A DNA stretch of 64,000 nucleotides, taken from assembly GCA_045542335.1 (NCBI GenBank), contig JAZQKV010000086.1, positions 1-64,000 on the forward strand. The letters run 5' to 3'. The number at the start of each line of letters is the position of its first letter. Position 1 is the first letter of the stretch. The position numbers and the translations under genes were made by a program. Origin of the DNA: CAKSUT01 sp045542335 (GTDB lineage Bacteria > Bacillota > Clostridia > Oscillospirales > CAG-382). Below, piece after piece: positions 54,395-63,145 of this stretch. Under the pieces are notes generated by a model. The model ran no database searches and was not told the origin of the DNA. It saw only the letters and a program-made list of their open reading frames with translations.

Positions 54395-57300
54395 TTAATA
54401 TGTTCTTGCGTTTGCAACTGCTGTTGAAAAGTCATAATAAGGTATCTCTTCAACAAAGTAGAAGTCAGCACCTGTTTCTTCAAGCTCTACTGCAAGGTTA
54501 TAGGAAGTAAGAAGATCATACTTGAACTGCTTTCCTGTGCCTATGCCCCACATTGCAAGACCATTGCCAAAGCCCTGGATGTATGTGTTGTTTTCGAGCT
54601 TGGGAAGCCATGCCTTGTACTGTGCGCAGATGTGGAACATATTCCACATAGAGCGGTCAAAAATGTTGTTCTTGATAACGTAGTTTTCAAACTCGTTACG
54701 ACTTGACCAGCCCTTGATATGAGCCTGATTATTGCCGTCGGGACGTGTAGAACCGAAGCCGTAGCCTGCAGTTCTGAGTATGTTGTCCTCGATAAGAACG
54801 TTCTTACCGTCTCTCTTGGGATTGCCTGCATCAGCTGCACCGAGGAAGTACTCGATGTTGTATACGCAGTCCTCAATGAGGTTTCCACGATATGTGATGT
54901 TATACATGGAAATGTCCTCTGTGCCGTTGCCGAACTGGTGTGTAACACCTGCGTCGTAGTTCTGATAGATATAGTTGTTTTCAACGAGGTAGCCATCGCA
55001 TCCGCCGTAGATTTCGACACCGTTACCGAAACGTGTTACTCTGCCGTCTGTTGCATTTCTGAAGTTATAGGACTGGATAGAGCCGCCAATCCAACCGAGA
55101 ACGCAGTTCTTTACTGTGAGGTTCTTTGTTGTGCCGGAACCGATACCGTGGTTACCGCCGTACATGATGCAAAGGTTGTCGATGGTGACATCGTGACCTG
55201 CTATGCCAATGATATTACCCTTGGTGTTAAATTCGATTGTCTTATAGAGTTCACCGGGGTTCCCCTTGTCGCATCTGAGATAGAGAGGACCGCTAGAACG
55301 TGTTGCGTCAGGAGCAGTTGTGCCCATAACGGACTTTGCTTCATGGAAATATTCAAAGTCACGGTCAAGGTGAACAAGAACATTAAATTCGTCATTTGTA
55401 CCTCTTACATAGAACTTGCCGTCACGGTAGTTGGGCACTTCCTTGTATGCATAGTACTGATGATCAAATGTGATAGCTCCGATGTCAGTTGTGATTCTTT
55501 CGGGATTCTTCAAAGTCCAGATCTTCTTGCCTGTTGCAGCGTCTTCGTGGAAGAGCTCCCAGTTTTCAGCACCTGTGCCATTGAAGGGTGAGCCATAAAT
55601 TGTGGGCTTTGCGCCTGTGCCGTATGCAGAATAGGTTACGCCTGCCTTTGCGGAAATCTGTCCTCTCCAGAGGCCGCCTCTTTCAAAGAGAACTCCGTCG
55701 CCCTTCTTGAGAGCGGTTTTTGCAAGCTTTCCGAGAGTTGCCCATGCGGTTTCGGGAGACTTACCGTCTGCATCGTCGTTACCATTGTTGGAGATATAAT
55801 ACTTTGTGCCTGTGATTGTGGAGTAGTCAGATTCAGAGTTAAGGATCTTTGCCTTTCTTTCGTCTGCGAGCTTATCAACCTCTGCAAGCTTTGCGTTGCC
55901 TTCGGTGAAGTCGTTCATAACCATGTTCTTGCTGAGCATTTCAACAGGGTTGAGCATTGCATAAACCCATTTGCCGTCCATTGTTACATGAGGAACTGTG
56001 GCTTCGGCAATGTTTGCATATGCCCAATGTGTTTCGTCAACATCGAGGAAGACCATATTGAATTCGCCGGAGAGTGTGTCAACTGTCATGTTTCTGCCGC
56101 GTGCACGGTTTACAATTGTAACAACCTGAGCTCTGGTGATTGTTCTGTCAGGAAGGAATGTACCGTCCGCATAACCGTCGATAAGACCTGCGGAAGCTGC
56201 CGCCATGATTGCCGCATACTTGGGATGAGCCGCTGTCACGTCAGTAAATGTCTTTTTGTTTGCAGGATTTTCCTTTGCAAGACCCATGTTGTAAACGAGT
56301 TCTGCAAACTCTGCTCTTGTGATGTTCTGCTCGGGAGCAAATGTGCCGCTGTAAGACTTAAGAAGTCCCTTTGCTTCACAGAAGGAGATGTACTTGGTGT
56401 ACCACTTGGAAACTGCAACATCTGTGAAAGAGGTTGTGGTATTCTTTGCGATATTTTCTTCTGTATCAAGGAGTCTTGCAACAACGGTGCAGGCTTCAGC
56501 TCTTGTCATTGTCTTGTTGGGCTTGAAGGTTGCATCGGTGTAGCCGGTCATATAGCCGGTATGGACTTCAAGGTTAGGCTTTTCCTTGAAGAACATAAGC
56601 TGGTTGATATAGATGATGTCGCCCTCGGTAAGAGATGTAAGCTCTGTGTTCTGACCGAAAGGATAAATGTGCATCTGGCGCATAACATGGCTGTTTGCGG
56701 GATCAAGAACCGCGTTTACACCTGTCATGTCAAACAAAGCAAAGTTCCATCCGCCTGCGCTGATTTCCTCTGTGGAATCGTTACCGAAGGCCTTGGTGAT
56801 GACGTTGCCGTTCTTCATGATGTTTATACGCATCTTTGCATGAATGGGGTTTGTGGACTCATATCTGTAGGAAATAACAAACCACTGATAATGACCGAGG
56901 TCAATGCCTGCGCCGGAGTAACTCCAGCCATCAAGAGCAAGTCTCTTTGTAAGCTCTGCATGAGGATTAGGAACAATCTTTACAACAGGCTTGCCGTCGA
57001 ATTCGGTTGCTTCATACTCAAGTGTGCTGTCCTTATGGTCAACGACGCCGTTCTGATAATCACGGAAGTCGATGGCAATATAGTCGCTGAGCTCCTTTGT
57101 TTCGTCCCAGACAGCCTCAAAAGATACATCTGCATCAATTGCGGTGAATGTGTCTCCAACATTATAAAGCTTGTTGTCTATGCTGTATTTCCAACCCTTA
57201 AATTTACCGTAGCCGAGAGTGAAGGTACATTCGGGAAGTGTGAAGGTCTGACCCTCTTTTGTTGTGATGGATGCAGGAGCTGTACCTACAGCATCGGGGT

Positions 57301-57970
57301 TGCCCTTGCGGAATTCAACTGTCTGAACTGCGTTGGGGTCGGGGTTCTTTTCATAGAATGTGTACTTTGCGATATACATTACATCGTCAGATGTAAGAGT
57401 GGAAAGTGTTCCGGAGCCGTAAGGGCTGAAATGCACCTGGTTGATATAAGGCTTGTCGGAATCGGGATTAATAACATACTTTCCGCTGAAAGAGAAGATA
57501 GCCTCAGCCCACTGCTTTGTAACGATAGGAGTTTCTGACTTTACAGAAGCAGAAGCCTTGAGTGCCTTTGTGCTTCCGGTGAGCATATTGAACACCATCT
57601 GACCGTCAAAATTAGGTTCATCTGTGTCATAGTAGTATGTAACACCAACGTACTTATACTTGGGCACTTCAACCTTTGCTTCATATCCTGCAAGGGACCA
57701 GCAGTCCATTGTAAGGGTGTTGGCCTGAGCAGTTTCGGGAGTAGGCACAACTTTAACTGCGCTCTTTCCCTCAAAGGTCACCTTTTCCCAGTTTGCGTTT
57801 GTCTGTCTGTTTACGACACCGCCTGTAACCTGGGCATAGTCAAAAGAGATATAGCCGTCGCCAACCTCAGGGGCATACTTTGCTGCTTCCTCTGCCTGTG
57901 TGTACATGGTCATAGCTGAAACAGCCATAAGCACAGCAAGCATCAGAGCGAGAAATCTTCTTGTTCTCAT
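54395..57970 (-). CDS. Secreted SLH protein with beta-helix (pectate-lyase-like) C-terminus
   Basis: 1191 residues from the ATG at 57970 (AAGGAAG ahead), giving the signal peptide MRTRRFLALMLAVLMAVSAM. Two diverged copies of an unassigned module of about 170 residues occur (start to about 215; about 300-475), sharing GVV, LDGWS/MDCWS, YYY/YRY and MHIYPFGQ/VHFSPYGS strands. An InlB-type repeat lies between them (GKFKGWKYSIDNKLYNVGDTF...FEAVW). Three SLH segments sit in the middle (about 485-650), then a right-handed beta-helix region (about 735-1191; KYYISNNGNDDADGKSPETAW, GVLFERGGLWRGQIS, and many NN-x-I turns). Inference: a wall-anchored polysaccharide lyase or hydrolase. Confidence 0.83.
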   Translation of the reverse strand: MRTRRFLALMLAVLMAVSAMTMYTQAEEAAKYAPEVGDGYISFDYAQVTGGVVNRQTNANWEKVTFEGKSAVKVVPTPETAQANTLTMDCWSLAGYEAKVEVPKYKYVGVTYYYDTDEPNFDGQMVFNMLTGSTKALKASASVKSETPIVTKQWAEAIFSFSGKYVINPDSDKPYINQVHFSPYGSGTLSTLTSDDVMYIAKYTFYEKNPDPNAVQTVEFRKGNPDAVGTAPASITTKEGQTFTLPECTFTLGYGKFKGWKYSIDNKLYNVGDTFTAIDADVSFEAVWDETKELSDYIAIDFRDYQNGVVDHKDSTLEYEATEFDGKPVVKIVPNPHAELTKRLALDGWSYSGAGIDLGHYQWFVISYRYESTNPIHAKMRINIMKNGNVITKAFGNDSTEEISAGGWNFALFDMTGVNAVLDPANSHVMRQMHIYPFGQNTELTSLTEGDIIYINQLMFFKEKPNLEVHTGYMTGYTDATFKPNKTMTRAEACTVVARLLDTEENIAKNTTTSFTDVAVSKWYTKYISFCEAKGLLKSYSGTFAPEQNITRAEFAELVYNMGLAKENPANKKTFTDVTAAHPKYAAIMAAASAGLIDGYADGTFLPDRTITRAQVVTIVNRARGRNMTVDTLSGEFNMVFLDVDETHWAYANIAEATVPHVTMDGKWVYAMLNPVEMLSKNMVMNDFTEGNAKLAEVDKLADERKAKILNSESDYSTITGTKYYISNNGNDDADGKSPETAWATLGKLAKTALKKGDGVLFERGGLWRGQISAKAGVTYSAYGTGAKPTIYGSPFNGTGAENWELFHEDAATGKKIWTLKNPERITTDIGAITFDHQYYAYKEVPNYRDGKFYVRGTNDEFNVLVHLDRDFEYFHEAKSVMGTTAPDATRSSGPLYLRCDKGNPGELYKTIEFNTKGNIIGIAGHDVTIDNLCIMYGGNHGIGSGTTKNLTVKNCVLGWIGGSIQSYNFRNATDGRVTRFGNGVEIYGGCDGYLVENNYIYQNYDAGVTHQFGNGTEDISMYNITYRGNLIEDCVYNIEYFLGAADAGNPKRDGKNVLIEDNILRTAGYGFGSTRPDGNNQAHIKGWSSRNEFENYVIKNNIFDRSMWNMFHICAQYKAWLPKLENNTYIQGFGNGLAMWGIGTGKQFKYDLLTSYNLAVELEETGADFYFVEEIPYYDFSTAVANARTY

Positions 57971-58072
57971 GTGATTTCTTCCTTTCTTTAACGTGACGTT
58001 GCACGAAGTATGAATGATAAAGCACCTGACAGCATCATTGCACTGATGCTTATGATGTTCCATCTACCTTTT

Positions 58073-58101
58073 ATTCTATCACAAATCAGCCAATGTGTCA
58101 A
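58073..58101 (-). promoter_or_regulatory. Sigma-A promoter of the SLH/beta-helix gene
   Basis: On the minus strand TTGACA (58101-58096), 17-base spacer, TAGAAT (58078-58073). The leader is long, about 100 bases. Confidence 0.75.
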
Positions 58102-58153
58102 TAGTATTTTGCATTTTTCAACTCAATTTGTATAAAATTAACATTTTAATCGC

Positions 58154-58192
58154 AAAAAAACACACGGAAAGTCGTTTTGAAACTTTCCGTGT
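58154..58192 (-). terminator. Rho-independent terminator of prmC
   Basis: ACACGGAAAGT (58162-58172) pairs with ACTTTCCGTGT (58182-58192), with seven T following on the minus strand. Confidence 0.88.
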
Positions 58193-58199
58193 ATTATCG

Positions 58200-59030
58200 T
58201 CATTTTACTCCAATGCAAGCTCTCGGAATTCCATTGACATCGGGCATTATTCCGGTTTCAAGACCTGCGTTTTTCATAAGCTGTGCAACATTCTCCGTCG
58301 TATCAAATCCCGCTTCAAAGAGCATAACACCGCCTTTTTGAAGAGTTGGTGCAAAGCGTGAAATAATAGTTCTGTAAAAATCAAGTCCGTCCTTACCGCC
58401 GTCAAAAGCAATCTTAGGCTCAAACTGCATGGTCTTGTCAAAGGCTTCCACATCCTCGGTTTTAACATACGGAGGATTTGATACAATCACATCTGCCATG
58501 CCCTGCACGGTGAAATCCGCCACATCGCCGCACACAAGAGTAAGCCTTTCCGAAACGCCGTGAAGCTCTGCATTACGCCTTGCATATTCAAGAGCCTCTG
58601 GGGAAATATCCACCGCCGTTACCGTCACATCGGGACGACTTTTCAGAATCGCCACGCTTATGCAACCGCTTCCGGTGCAAAGATCAAGCACATTTCCATT
58701 GTGAGGAATAAGCGAAACCGCACTTTGCACAAGCATCTCCGTTTCCCATCTCGGAATAAGGCAACCTTTTCCGCAAAGCATACGAAGTCCGCAAAACTCC
58801 CATTCGCCAAGAACATATTGAAGCGGCTCTCCGCTAAGACGGCGTTCAAGCTTTTGTTCAAGCTCGCAAGCCTTTTCTTCGGGAATGTCCTCTCCCCTTT
58901 TTGCAAGGTACTCCGCCTGCGTCATGCCACACACGCCGCACACAAGCTGAACAATCTCCGATTTTATATCGTCTATTCCGCTATTCTCAAGAAGTTTTTC
59001 CGCTTTAATTCTGAACTGATTATATGTCAT
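58200..59030 (-). CDS. prmC: Peptide chain release factor N5-glutamine methyltransferase
   Basis: 276 residues from the ATG at 59030, which overlaps the DUF1385 stop by 11 bases; an ATG at 59042 is also possible. The N-terminal helical domain ends in EPLQYVLGEWEFCGL, and the SAM-binding site (LDLCTGSGCISVAIL, near residue 110-125) and catalytic NPPY motif (SNPPYVKTEDV, near 187) are intact. PrmC methylates the GGQ glutamine of RF1 and RF2. Pairing with DUF1385 is a common arrangement in Clostridia. Confidence 0.93.
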   Translation of the reverse strand: MTYNQFRIKAEKLLENSGIDDIKSEIVQLVCGVCGMTQAEYLAKRGEDIPEEKACELEQKLERRLSGEPLQYVLGEWEFCGLRMLCGKGCLIPRWETEMLVQSAVSLIPHNGNVLDLCTGSGCISVAILKSRPDVTVTAVDISPEALEYARRNAELHGVSERLTLVCGDVADFTVQGMADVIVSNPPYVKTEDVEAFDKTMQFEPKIAFDGGKDGLDFYRTIISRFAPTLQKGGVMLFEAGFDTTENVAQLMKNAGLETGIMPDVNGIPRACIGVK

Positions 59031-60129
59031 TTTCCTCGCCATTGTCCGCAGGAATTTCCTGTTCTGAAGCCTCTGACTGTTCTTGCTCATCCTTTACAGG
59101 CTCAGCTTCTTGCTCCGTCTGTTGTTCTGACACCGGTTCAGAGGATTCCTGAGGTTGTTCCTCTTTTTCTTCGGGTGGATAAATGTCAGGAAGCGCAAGC
59201 TTCAAAGAGGATATAGCAACTTCAATCATGCCATCATCGGGCTCTTTTGTGGTGAGATTCTGCATCCACAGTCCCGGCGCAGAGAAAATTCTCACAAAGA
59301 GGTTATCGTGTTTGCCTGCGTACTTTATAAATTCGTAACCCACTCCGACAACTATGGGGAGTGTCAGTATCTTGAGAAGTGTGTAAAGCCAACCGGAAAC
59401 GTTTGCATAGAAAGTGGAAACAAAAATTCCAAGAATCATCATCACAAACATAAAGCTTGTTCCGCATCTCGGGTGAAATCTCGATTGCTTTCTCACATTT
59501 TCAACCGTCAACTCTGCTCCACTTTCATGGCAGAAAATGGACTTATGCTCTGCTCCGTGATACATAAAAGTTCTTTTAATATCGGGAAGCAAAGAAACCA
59601 ATGCGATATAGCCAACAAAAATGCCGATACGCAGTATTCCCTGGAGTGCGCTTTTAAGAAAGGGGTTGGGATTCTCCGTAAAGGGATTTATGGCAACGTC
59701 TGAAAGAAGCTTCGGGAGATAGATAAAAAGTCCCACAGAAAGAAGCACTCCAAGCACCGCACCAATAACTGATGCCACCGCGACAAGACTTTTTCCAAAG
59801 GTCTTTTCAAGCCAGATTTCAAATTTTGACGGCTGTTCTTCTTCCTCAATTCCAAGAAGCTCTGCCGAACGGTTAAGTGTCCCAAAGCTTTGAATCATTG
59901 ACTCAACGAAGCCTCCGACGCCCCTTATGATTGGAAGTTTAAAAATTGGATACTTTTGCGCAAGAGGCTTTACTGTTTTCACCTCTGTTTTGAGATTACC
60001 GTCAACGTCCCTGACCGTAAGAGCAATTCTGTTTTTGGCTTTCATCATAACGCCCTCAAGCACAGCCTGACCGCCAACTGTTCCAAGTCTTTCGCCAATT
60101 GCGCAAGAGGATTTTTTATTATTATTCAA
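59020..60129 (-). CDS. DUF1385 membrane protein
   Basis: 369 residues from a TTG start with a weak GGTGAA site. Family motifs: GGQAVLEGVMMKAKNRIALTVRD near the N-terminus, FMYHGAEHKSIFCHESG (near residue 185-200) and SRFHPRCGTSFMFVMMIL. Four to five membrane helices and an acidic Glu/Gln-rich cytoplasmic tail of about 60 residues. Function unknown; often next to prmC and prfA. Confidence 0.9.
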   Translation of the reverse strand: MNNNKKSSCAIGERLGTVGGQAVLEGVMMKAKNRIALTVRDVDGNLKTEVKTVKPLAQKYPIFKLPIIRGVGGFVESMIQSFGTLNRSAELLGIEEEEQPSKFEIWLEKTFGKSLVAVASVIGAVLGVLLSVGLFIYLPKLLSDVAINPFTENPNPFLKSALQGILRIGIFVGYIALVSLLPDIKRTFMYHGAEHKSIFCHESGAELTVENVRKQSRFHPRCGTSFMFVMMILGIFVSTFYANVSGWLYTLLKILTLPIVVGVGYEFIKYAGKHDNLFVRIFSAPGLWMQNLTTKEPDDGMIEVAISSLKLALPDIYPPEEKEEQPQESSEPVSEQQTEQEAEPVKDEQEQSEASEQEIPADNGEENDI

Positions 60130-60186
60130 TTACAATTCACCGTCACTTTCAAAAGTATATTCCGAAGACAAACTCCGATTCAGTTC

Positions 60187-60215
60187 ATTATACCACATTT
60201 AGCGTTGCCTTTCAA
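60187..60215 (-). promoter_or_regulatory. Promoter of the DUF1385-prmC operon
   Basis: On the minus strand TTGAAA (60215-60210), 17-base spacer, TATAAT (60192-60187). Confidence 0.7.
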
Positions 60216-60298
60216 ACAACATTTATAAGATATTTTAATAAATTATGGTAAACAAAACTATTGCAAAACAATTCTATGGAAATATGGGCAAAAAACTC

Positions 60299-60327
60299 TT
60301 GACAAAACTGCCAAAAAGTTGTATTAT
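60299..60327 (+). promoter_or_regulatory. Promoter of the HIT gene
   Basis: TTGACA (60299-60304), 17-base spacer, TATTAT (60322-60327), about 95 bases before the ATG. Confidence 0.72.
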
Positions 60328-60422
60328 ATTTGTTGTAAGAATATTTCAAAAAATGTGGTTTACGGTACAAAACACCGTTGCCTCAAAGCAATTGATACAA
60401 TACGAAAGGACGGTTTGAAATT

Positions 60423-60761
60423 ATGGATTGCCTTTTTTGCAAAATTATTGCGGGAGAAATTCCCTCCAACAAGGTTTATGAGGACGACAAAATTCTTGCT
60501 TTTCACGATATAAGCCCCATGGCAAAGGTTCACGTTCTTGTGATTCCCAAGGAACACATTTCCTCTGCCGCAGATGTAACTCCCGAAAACTCCGCATATG
60601 TTCAGCACATTTTTGAGAAAATCCCCGAAATTGCAAAGTCCCTTGGACTTTCCGACGGTTTCAGAGTCATAACAAACTGTGGCGAGCATGGTTGTCAATC
60701 CGTAAAGCATCTTCATTTCCACATTCTTGGCGGCGAACAGCTCCCCGGTCAGTTGGTATGA
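60423..60761 (+). CDS. HIT-family nucleotide-binding protein (HINT-like)
   Basis: 112 residues, complete. The N-terminal DCLFCKIIAGEIPSNKVYED and C-terminal histidine triad HLHFHILGG (near residue 97-105) define the HINT branch, which hydrolyses adenosine phosphoramidates. Cytoplasmic housekeeping protein. Confidence 0.93.
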   Translation: MDCLFCKIIAGEIPSNKVYEDDKILAFHDISPMAKVHVLVIPKEHISSAADVTPENSAYVQHIFEKIPEIAKSLGLSDGFRVITNCGEHGCQSVKHLHFHILGGEQLPGQLV

Positions 60762-60943
60762 GATGGCATAGCTCAGCCACATGGCACTTATACTTTTTCA
60801 AAAAGGTATATTCAACATTTTGTGTCAGATTAAAAGGCTAAGCTTTTTTGGACATTTATTTCAAACATATTTTTGTGAATTTTTGGCAATTTGCACCGTT
60901 GAATAAGCAAGTGCAATCTGCCTACAATATAAGGAGTATTAAC

Positions 60944-61486
60944 ATGAACGGATATTACAGAATTAAAGTTGCAGGTCTTGAAAGAGATTTGCCCATATGC
61001 CCCATAAACGAGCATCTTGACATTGCAGGCTTTGTCATTTTCGGTGACTACGAGCTCACCGAGGCTTGCGCTCGTGAGCTTATAAAAAAGCTTCCCGAGC
61101 ATGACTACATCATAACCGCCGAGGCAAAAGGTATTCCTCTTGCCCATGAAATCGCCCGTCAACTTGGCGAAAAGAAGCATTTTGTTGCTCGCAAAGGCGC
61201 AAAGGCATACATGAAAGACCCGATAAGTGTACAGGTAAAATCAATCACCACCGCAAAGCTTCAGACACTTTATCTTGACGGCAAAGATGCCGAAACAATG
61301 AAAGGTAAGAGAATTGTTATTGTTGACGATGTTATAAGCACAGGAGAATCTCTTACCGCCGTTGAAAAGCTTGTTGAGGCGGCAGGCGGAAACATTGTCG
61401 GACGTGCTGCAATTCTTGCAGAGGGTGATGCGGCAAAGAGGGATGACATTATTTTCCTTGAGGAATTACCCCTTTTCTTTAAATAA
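60944..61486 (+). CDS. Purine-type phosphoribosyltransferase
   Basis: 180 residues from the ATG at 60944 behind AAGGAG. The PRPP-binding loop VIVDDVISTGESLTAVEKLV (near residue 124-143) and the YIITAEAKGIPLAHEIARQLG segment fit adenine/xanthine phosphoribosyltransferases. It salvages a free base using PRPP; which base is not certain, adenine being most likely. Confidence 0.82.
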   Translation: MNGYYRIKVAGLERDLPICPINEHLDIAGFVIFGDYELTEACARELIKKLPEHDYIITAEAKGIPLAHEIARQLGEKKHFVARKGAKAYMKDPISVQVKSITTAKLQTLYLDGKDAETMKGKRIVIVDDVISTGESLTAVEKLVEAAGGNIVGRAAILAEGDAAKRDDIIFLEELPLFFK

Positions 61487-61508
61487 TATTTATAAATATG
61501 TTTAACAA

Positions 61509-61545
61509 AAGCGTGATACTCATTTTGTGAGCGTCACGCTTTTTA
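61509..61545 (+). terminator. Rho-independent terminator
   Basis: AAGCGTGA (61509-61516) pairs with TCACGCTT (61534-61541), followed by TTTT, after the phosphoribosyltransferase gene. Confidence 0.8.
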
Positions 61546-61552
61546 ATATTGC

Positions 61553-62284
61553 TTATTGTTTCTTGCCGCAACTACTGCAGAACAAAGCTTCCTTGCTGAT
61601 TTTTATACCGCAATACATGCAATACTTAGTTGCAATTTCACCATCAGGATTTACTTGATTTGCGCCCTGTTTCATTGTGTATACTGTGGAAACAGATTCT
61701 TCGACCTTGTTGTCACTTACTTGTTCGTTTTCATATTCCTGATGTTTTTCCTGATACTCCGCAAGCTTTTCATTCACGATGCCAACAATTGCAGTTGCAT
61801 TTTCTATAAAGAAACACTCGATTCTTTGAGACGTTGTCCTAAAGCATATTTTATTGGTTCTTGATTCTGCGTCCCAACCAAGTGTCACATCAACCAAATC
61901 GTCATAATAAATCTGAAAAGGAACTGCATTTTCCTTGTTGCAATTACATTTTACACCTTCAATACCCTCATCGTGCAAGCAAATATAAATTCTGCACAAA
62001 ACATTTTCCTGCACTGAAAGTGCGTATAGCAACACAATGTTTGAAACACTCATAATTCCTGCGATGCCAAAACACAAGAATTTCAGTATGCCAAATATTT
62101 CCCTTGCAGATTTTTCATATTCGTAAGAATCTTCTTCCATATTCATGAACACAAATCCAAGAATAACCAAAAATACTGCGATGCATATTTCAACCACATA
62201 TCTTATTCTTTGTTTTGAAACGCTTTCAACGACACTGCTTTCAACATTAAATCGTTTTGATCTTCCGTAAAATCCACCTGTCAT
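61553..62284 (-). CDS. Membrane protein with C-terminal zinc ribbon
   Basis: 243 residues. Two membrane helices (VVEICIAVFLVILGFVFM; LCFGIAGIMSVSNIVLLYALSV), a PH-like or beta segment, and a C-terminal zinc ribbon (YCMYCGIKISKEALFCSSCGKKQ). Function unknown. Its ribosome-binding site AGGAG lies in the end of the upstream gene, four bases away, so the two are coupled. Confidence 0.7.
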   Translation of the reverse strand: MTGGFYGRSKRFNVESSVVESVSKQRIRYVVEICIAVFLVILGFVFMNMEEDSYEYEKSAREIFGILKFLCFGIAGIMSVSNIVLLYALSVQENVLCRIYICLHDEGIEGVKCNCNKENAVPFQIYYDDLVDVTLGWDAESRTNKICFRTTSQRIECFFIENATAIVGIVNEKLAEYQEKHQEYENEQVSDNKVEESVSTVYTMKQGANQVNPDGEIATKYCMYCGIKISKEALFCSSCGKKQ

Positions 62285-62288
62285 AGTC

Positions 62289-62792
62289 TTATATACTCCT
62301 ATAATTATTTTCTATTTGCCTTTTAAAATTTATCAAATCATTTTCATATGTATTTATAAGCTTATTGAAGGAAACTCCGATTCTCACCATTCCCAAAACA
62401 ATACCGGCAAAAACTGCAAAAGCAATCAGCGAAACCACCATTGAATCCGCAGTATCCGAAGAAATCCCAACCTGCATCAGATTCAAAGAGCTTGAAACAC
62501 CAACCATCAGAGCAATAAATGCAATAATTGCACAAGTTATCAGGCGTACGTTTCTTTGTTCCTTTGTTGCTTCGATTTTTTCAAGCATAAGCTTCTGATT
62601 TTCCCTGTCGGATTTTTCTGCCCACTCCAATCCTCTTTGCGACAAAGGTTGCTTGACATGGCATTGCATTTGTTGCCCGACAACCTGTTGCTTGTTTTCA
62701 ACGCTCTCGGAAAGAATCTGCACTTTTGTTCCGCACATAGAACAAAATACAGCACCATCAATAAGCTGACTTCCACATTTTATGCAAAACAT
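62289..62792 (-). CDS. Membrane protein with N-terminal zinc ribbon
   Basis: 167 residues from the ATG at 62792 (AAGGAG ahead), which places the zinc ribbon at the very start (MFCIKCGSQLIDGAVFCSMCGTKV), as is usual in this protein type. Two membrane helices follow (LITCAIIAFIALMVGVSSSLNLM; MVVSLIAFAVFAGIVLGMV). Function unknown; it forms a pair with the next gene, the ribbons being at opposite ends. Confidence 0.72.
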   Translation of the reverse strand: MFCIKCGSQLIDGAVFCSMCGTKVQILSESVENKQQVVGQQMQCHVKQPLSQRGLEWAEKSDRENQKLMLEKIEATKEQRNVRLITCAIIAFIALMVGVSSSLNLMQVGISSDTADSMVVSLIAFAVFAGIVLGMVRIGVSFNKLINTYENDLINFKRQIENNYRSI

Positions 62793-63095
62793 TTCTTTCT
62801 CCTTGCAATCTGTAGTTTGAATCTGATATTCCATTATTTCGACACATTGACATTCGCCAAATATCATCTTCAAAAATATTATAACACACCATTATCCGGT
62901 TGTCAAGAACTAAATTTCTAAACTGCCAAAGTATATGCAATACATGCAAGCATCAAACATAAAAGCACAATGCACGCAACTTTTTCGTTTTTTCTATTAA
63001 CAAGTGTAAAAACAAACCATGATTTTTAATCCGTCGCCTGCACCTTATGAAATGGTAATGATGCATTGTAAACAGCTTCGTCTTAAAGTGAAATA
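62793..63095. other. Intergenic stretch without a recognised gene
   Basis: About 300 AT-rich bases upstream of the zinc-ribbon pair. No RNA gene or repeat recognised. Confidence 0.5.
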
Positions 63096-63126
63096 AAAAT
63101 CGGATGCAGTAACTACATCCGATTTT
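63096..63126 (-). terminator. Rho-independent terminator
   Basis: AAAATCGGATG (63096-63106) pairs with CATCCGATTTT (63116-63126), downstream of the carboxylase gene. Confidence 0.85.
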
Positions 63127-63145
63127 TTGTATATATCAAGCTTTA

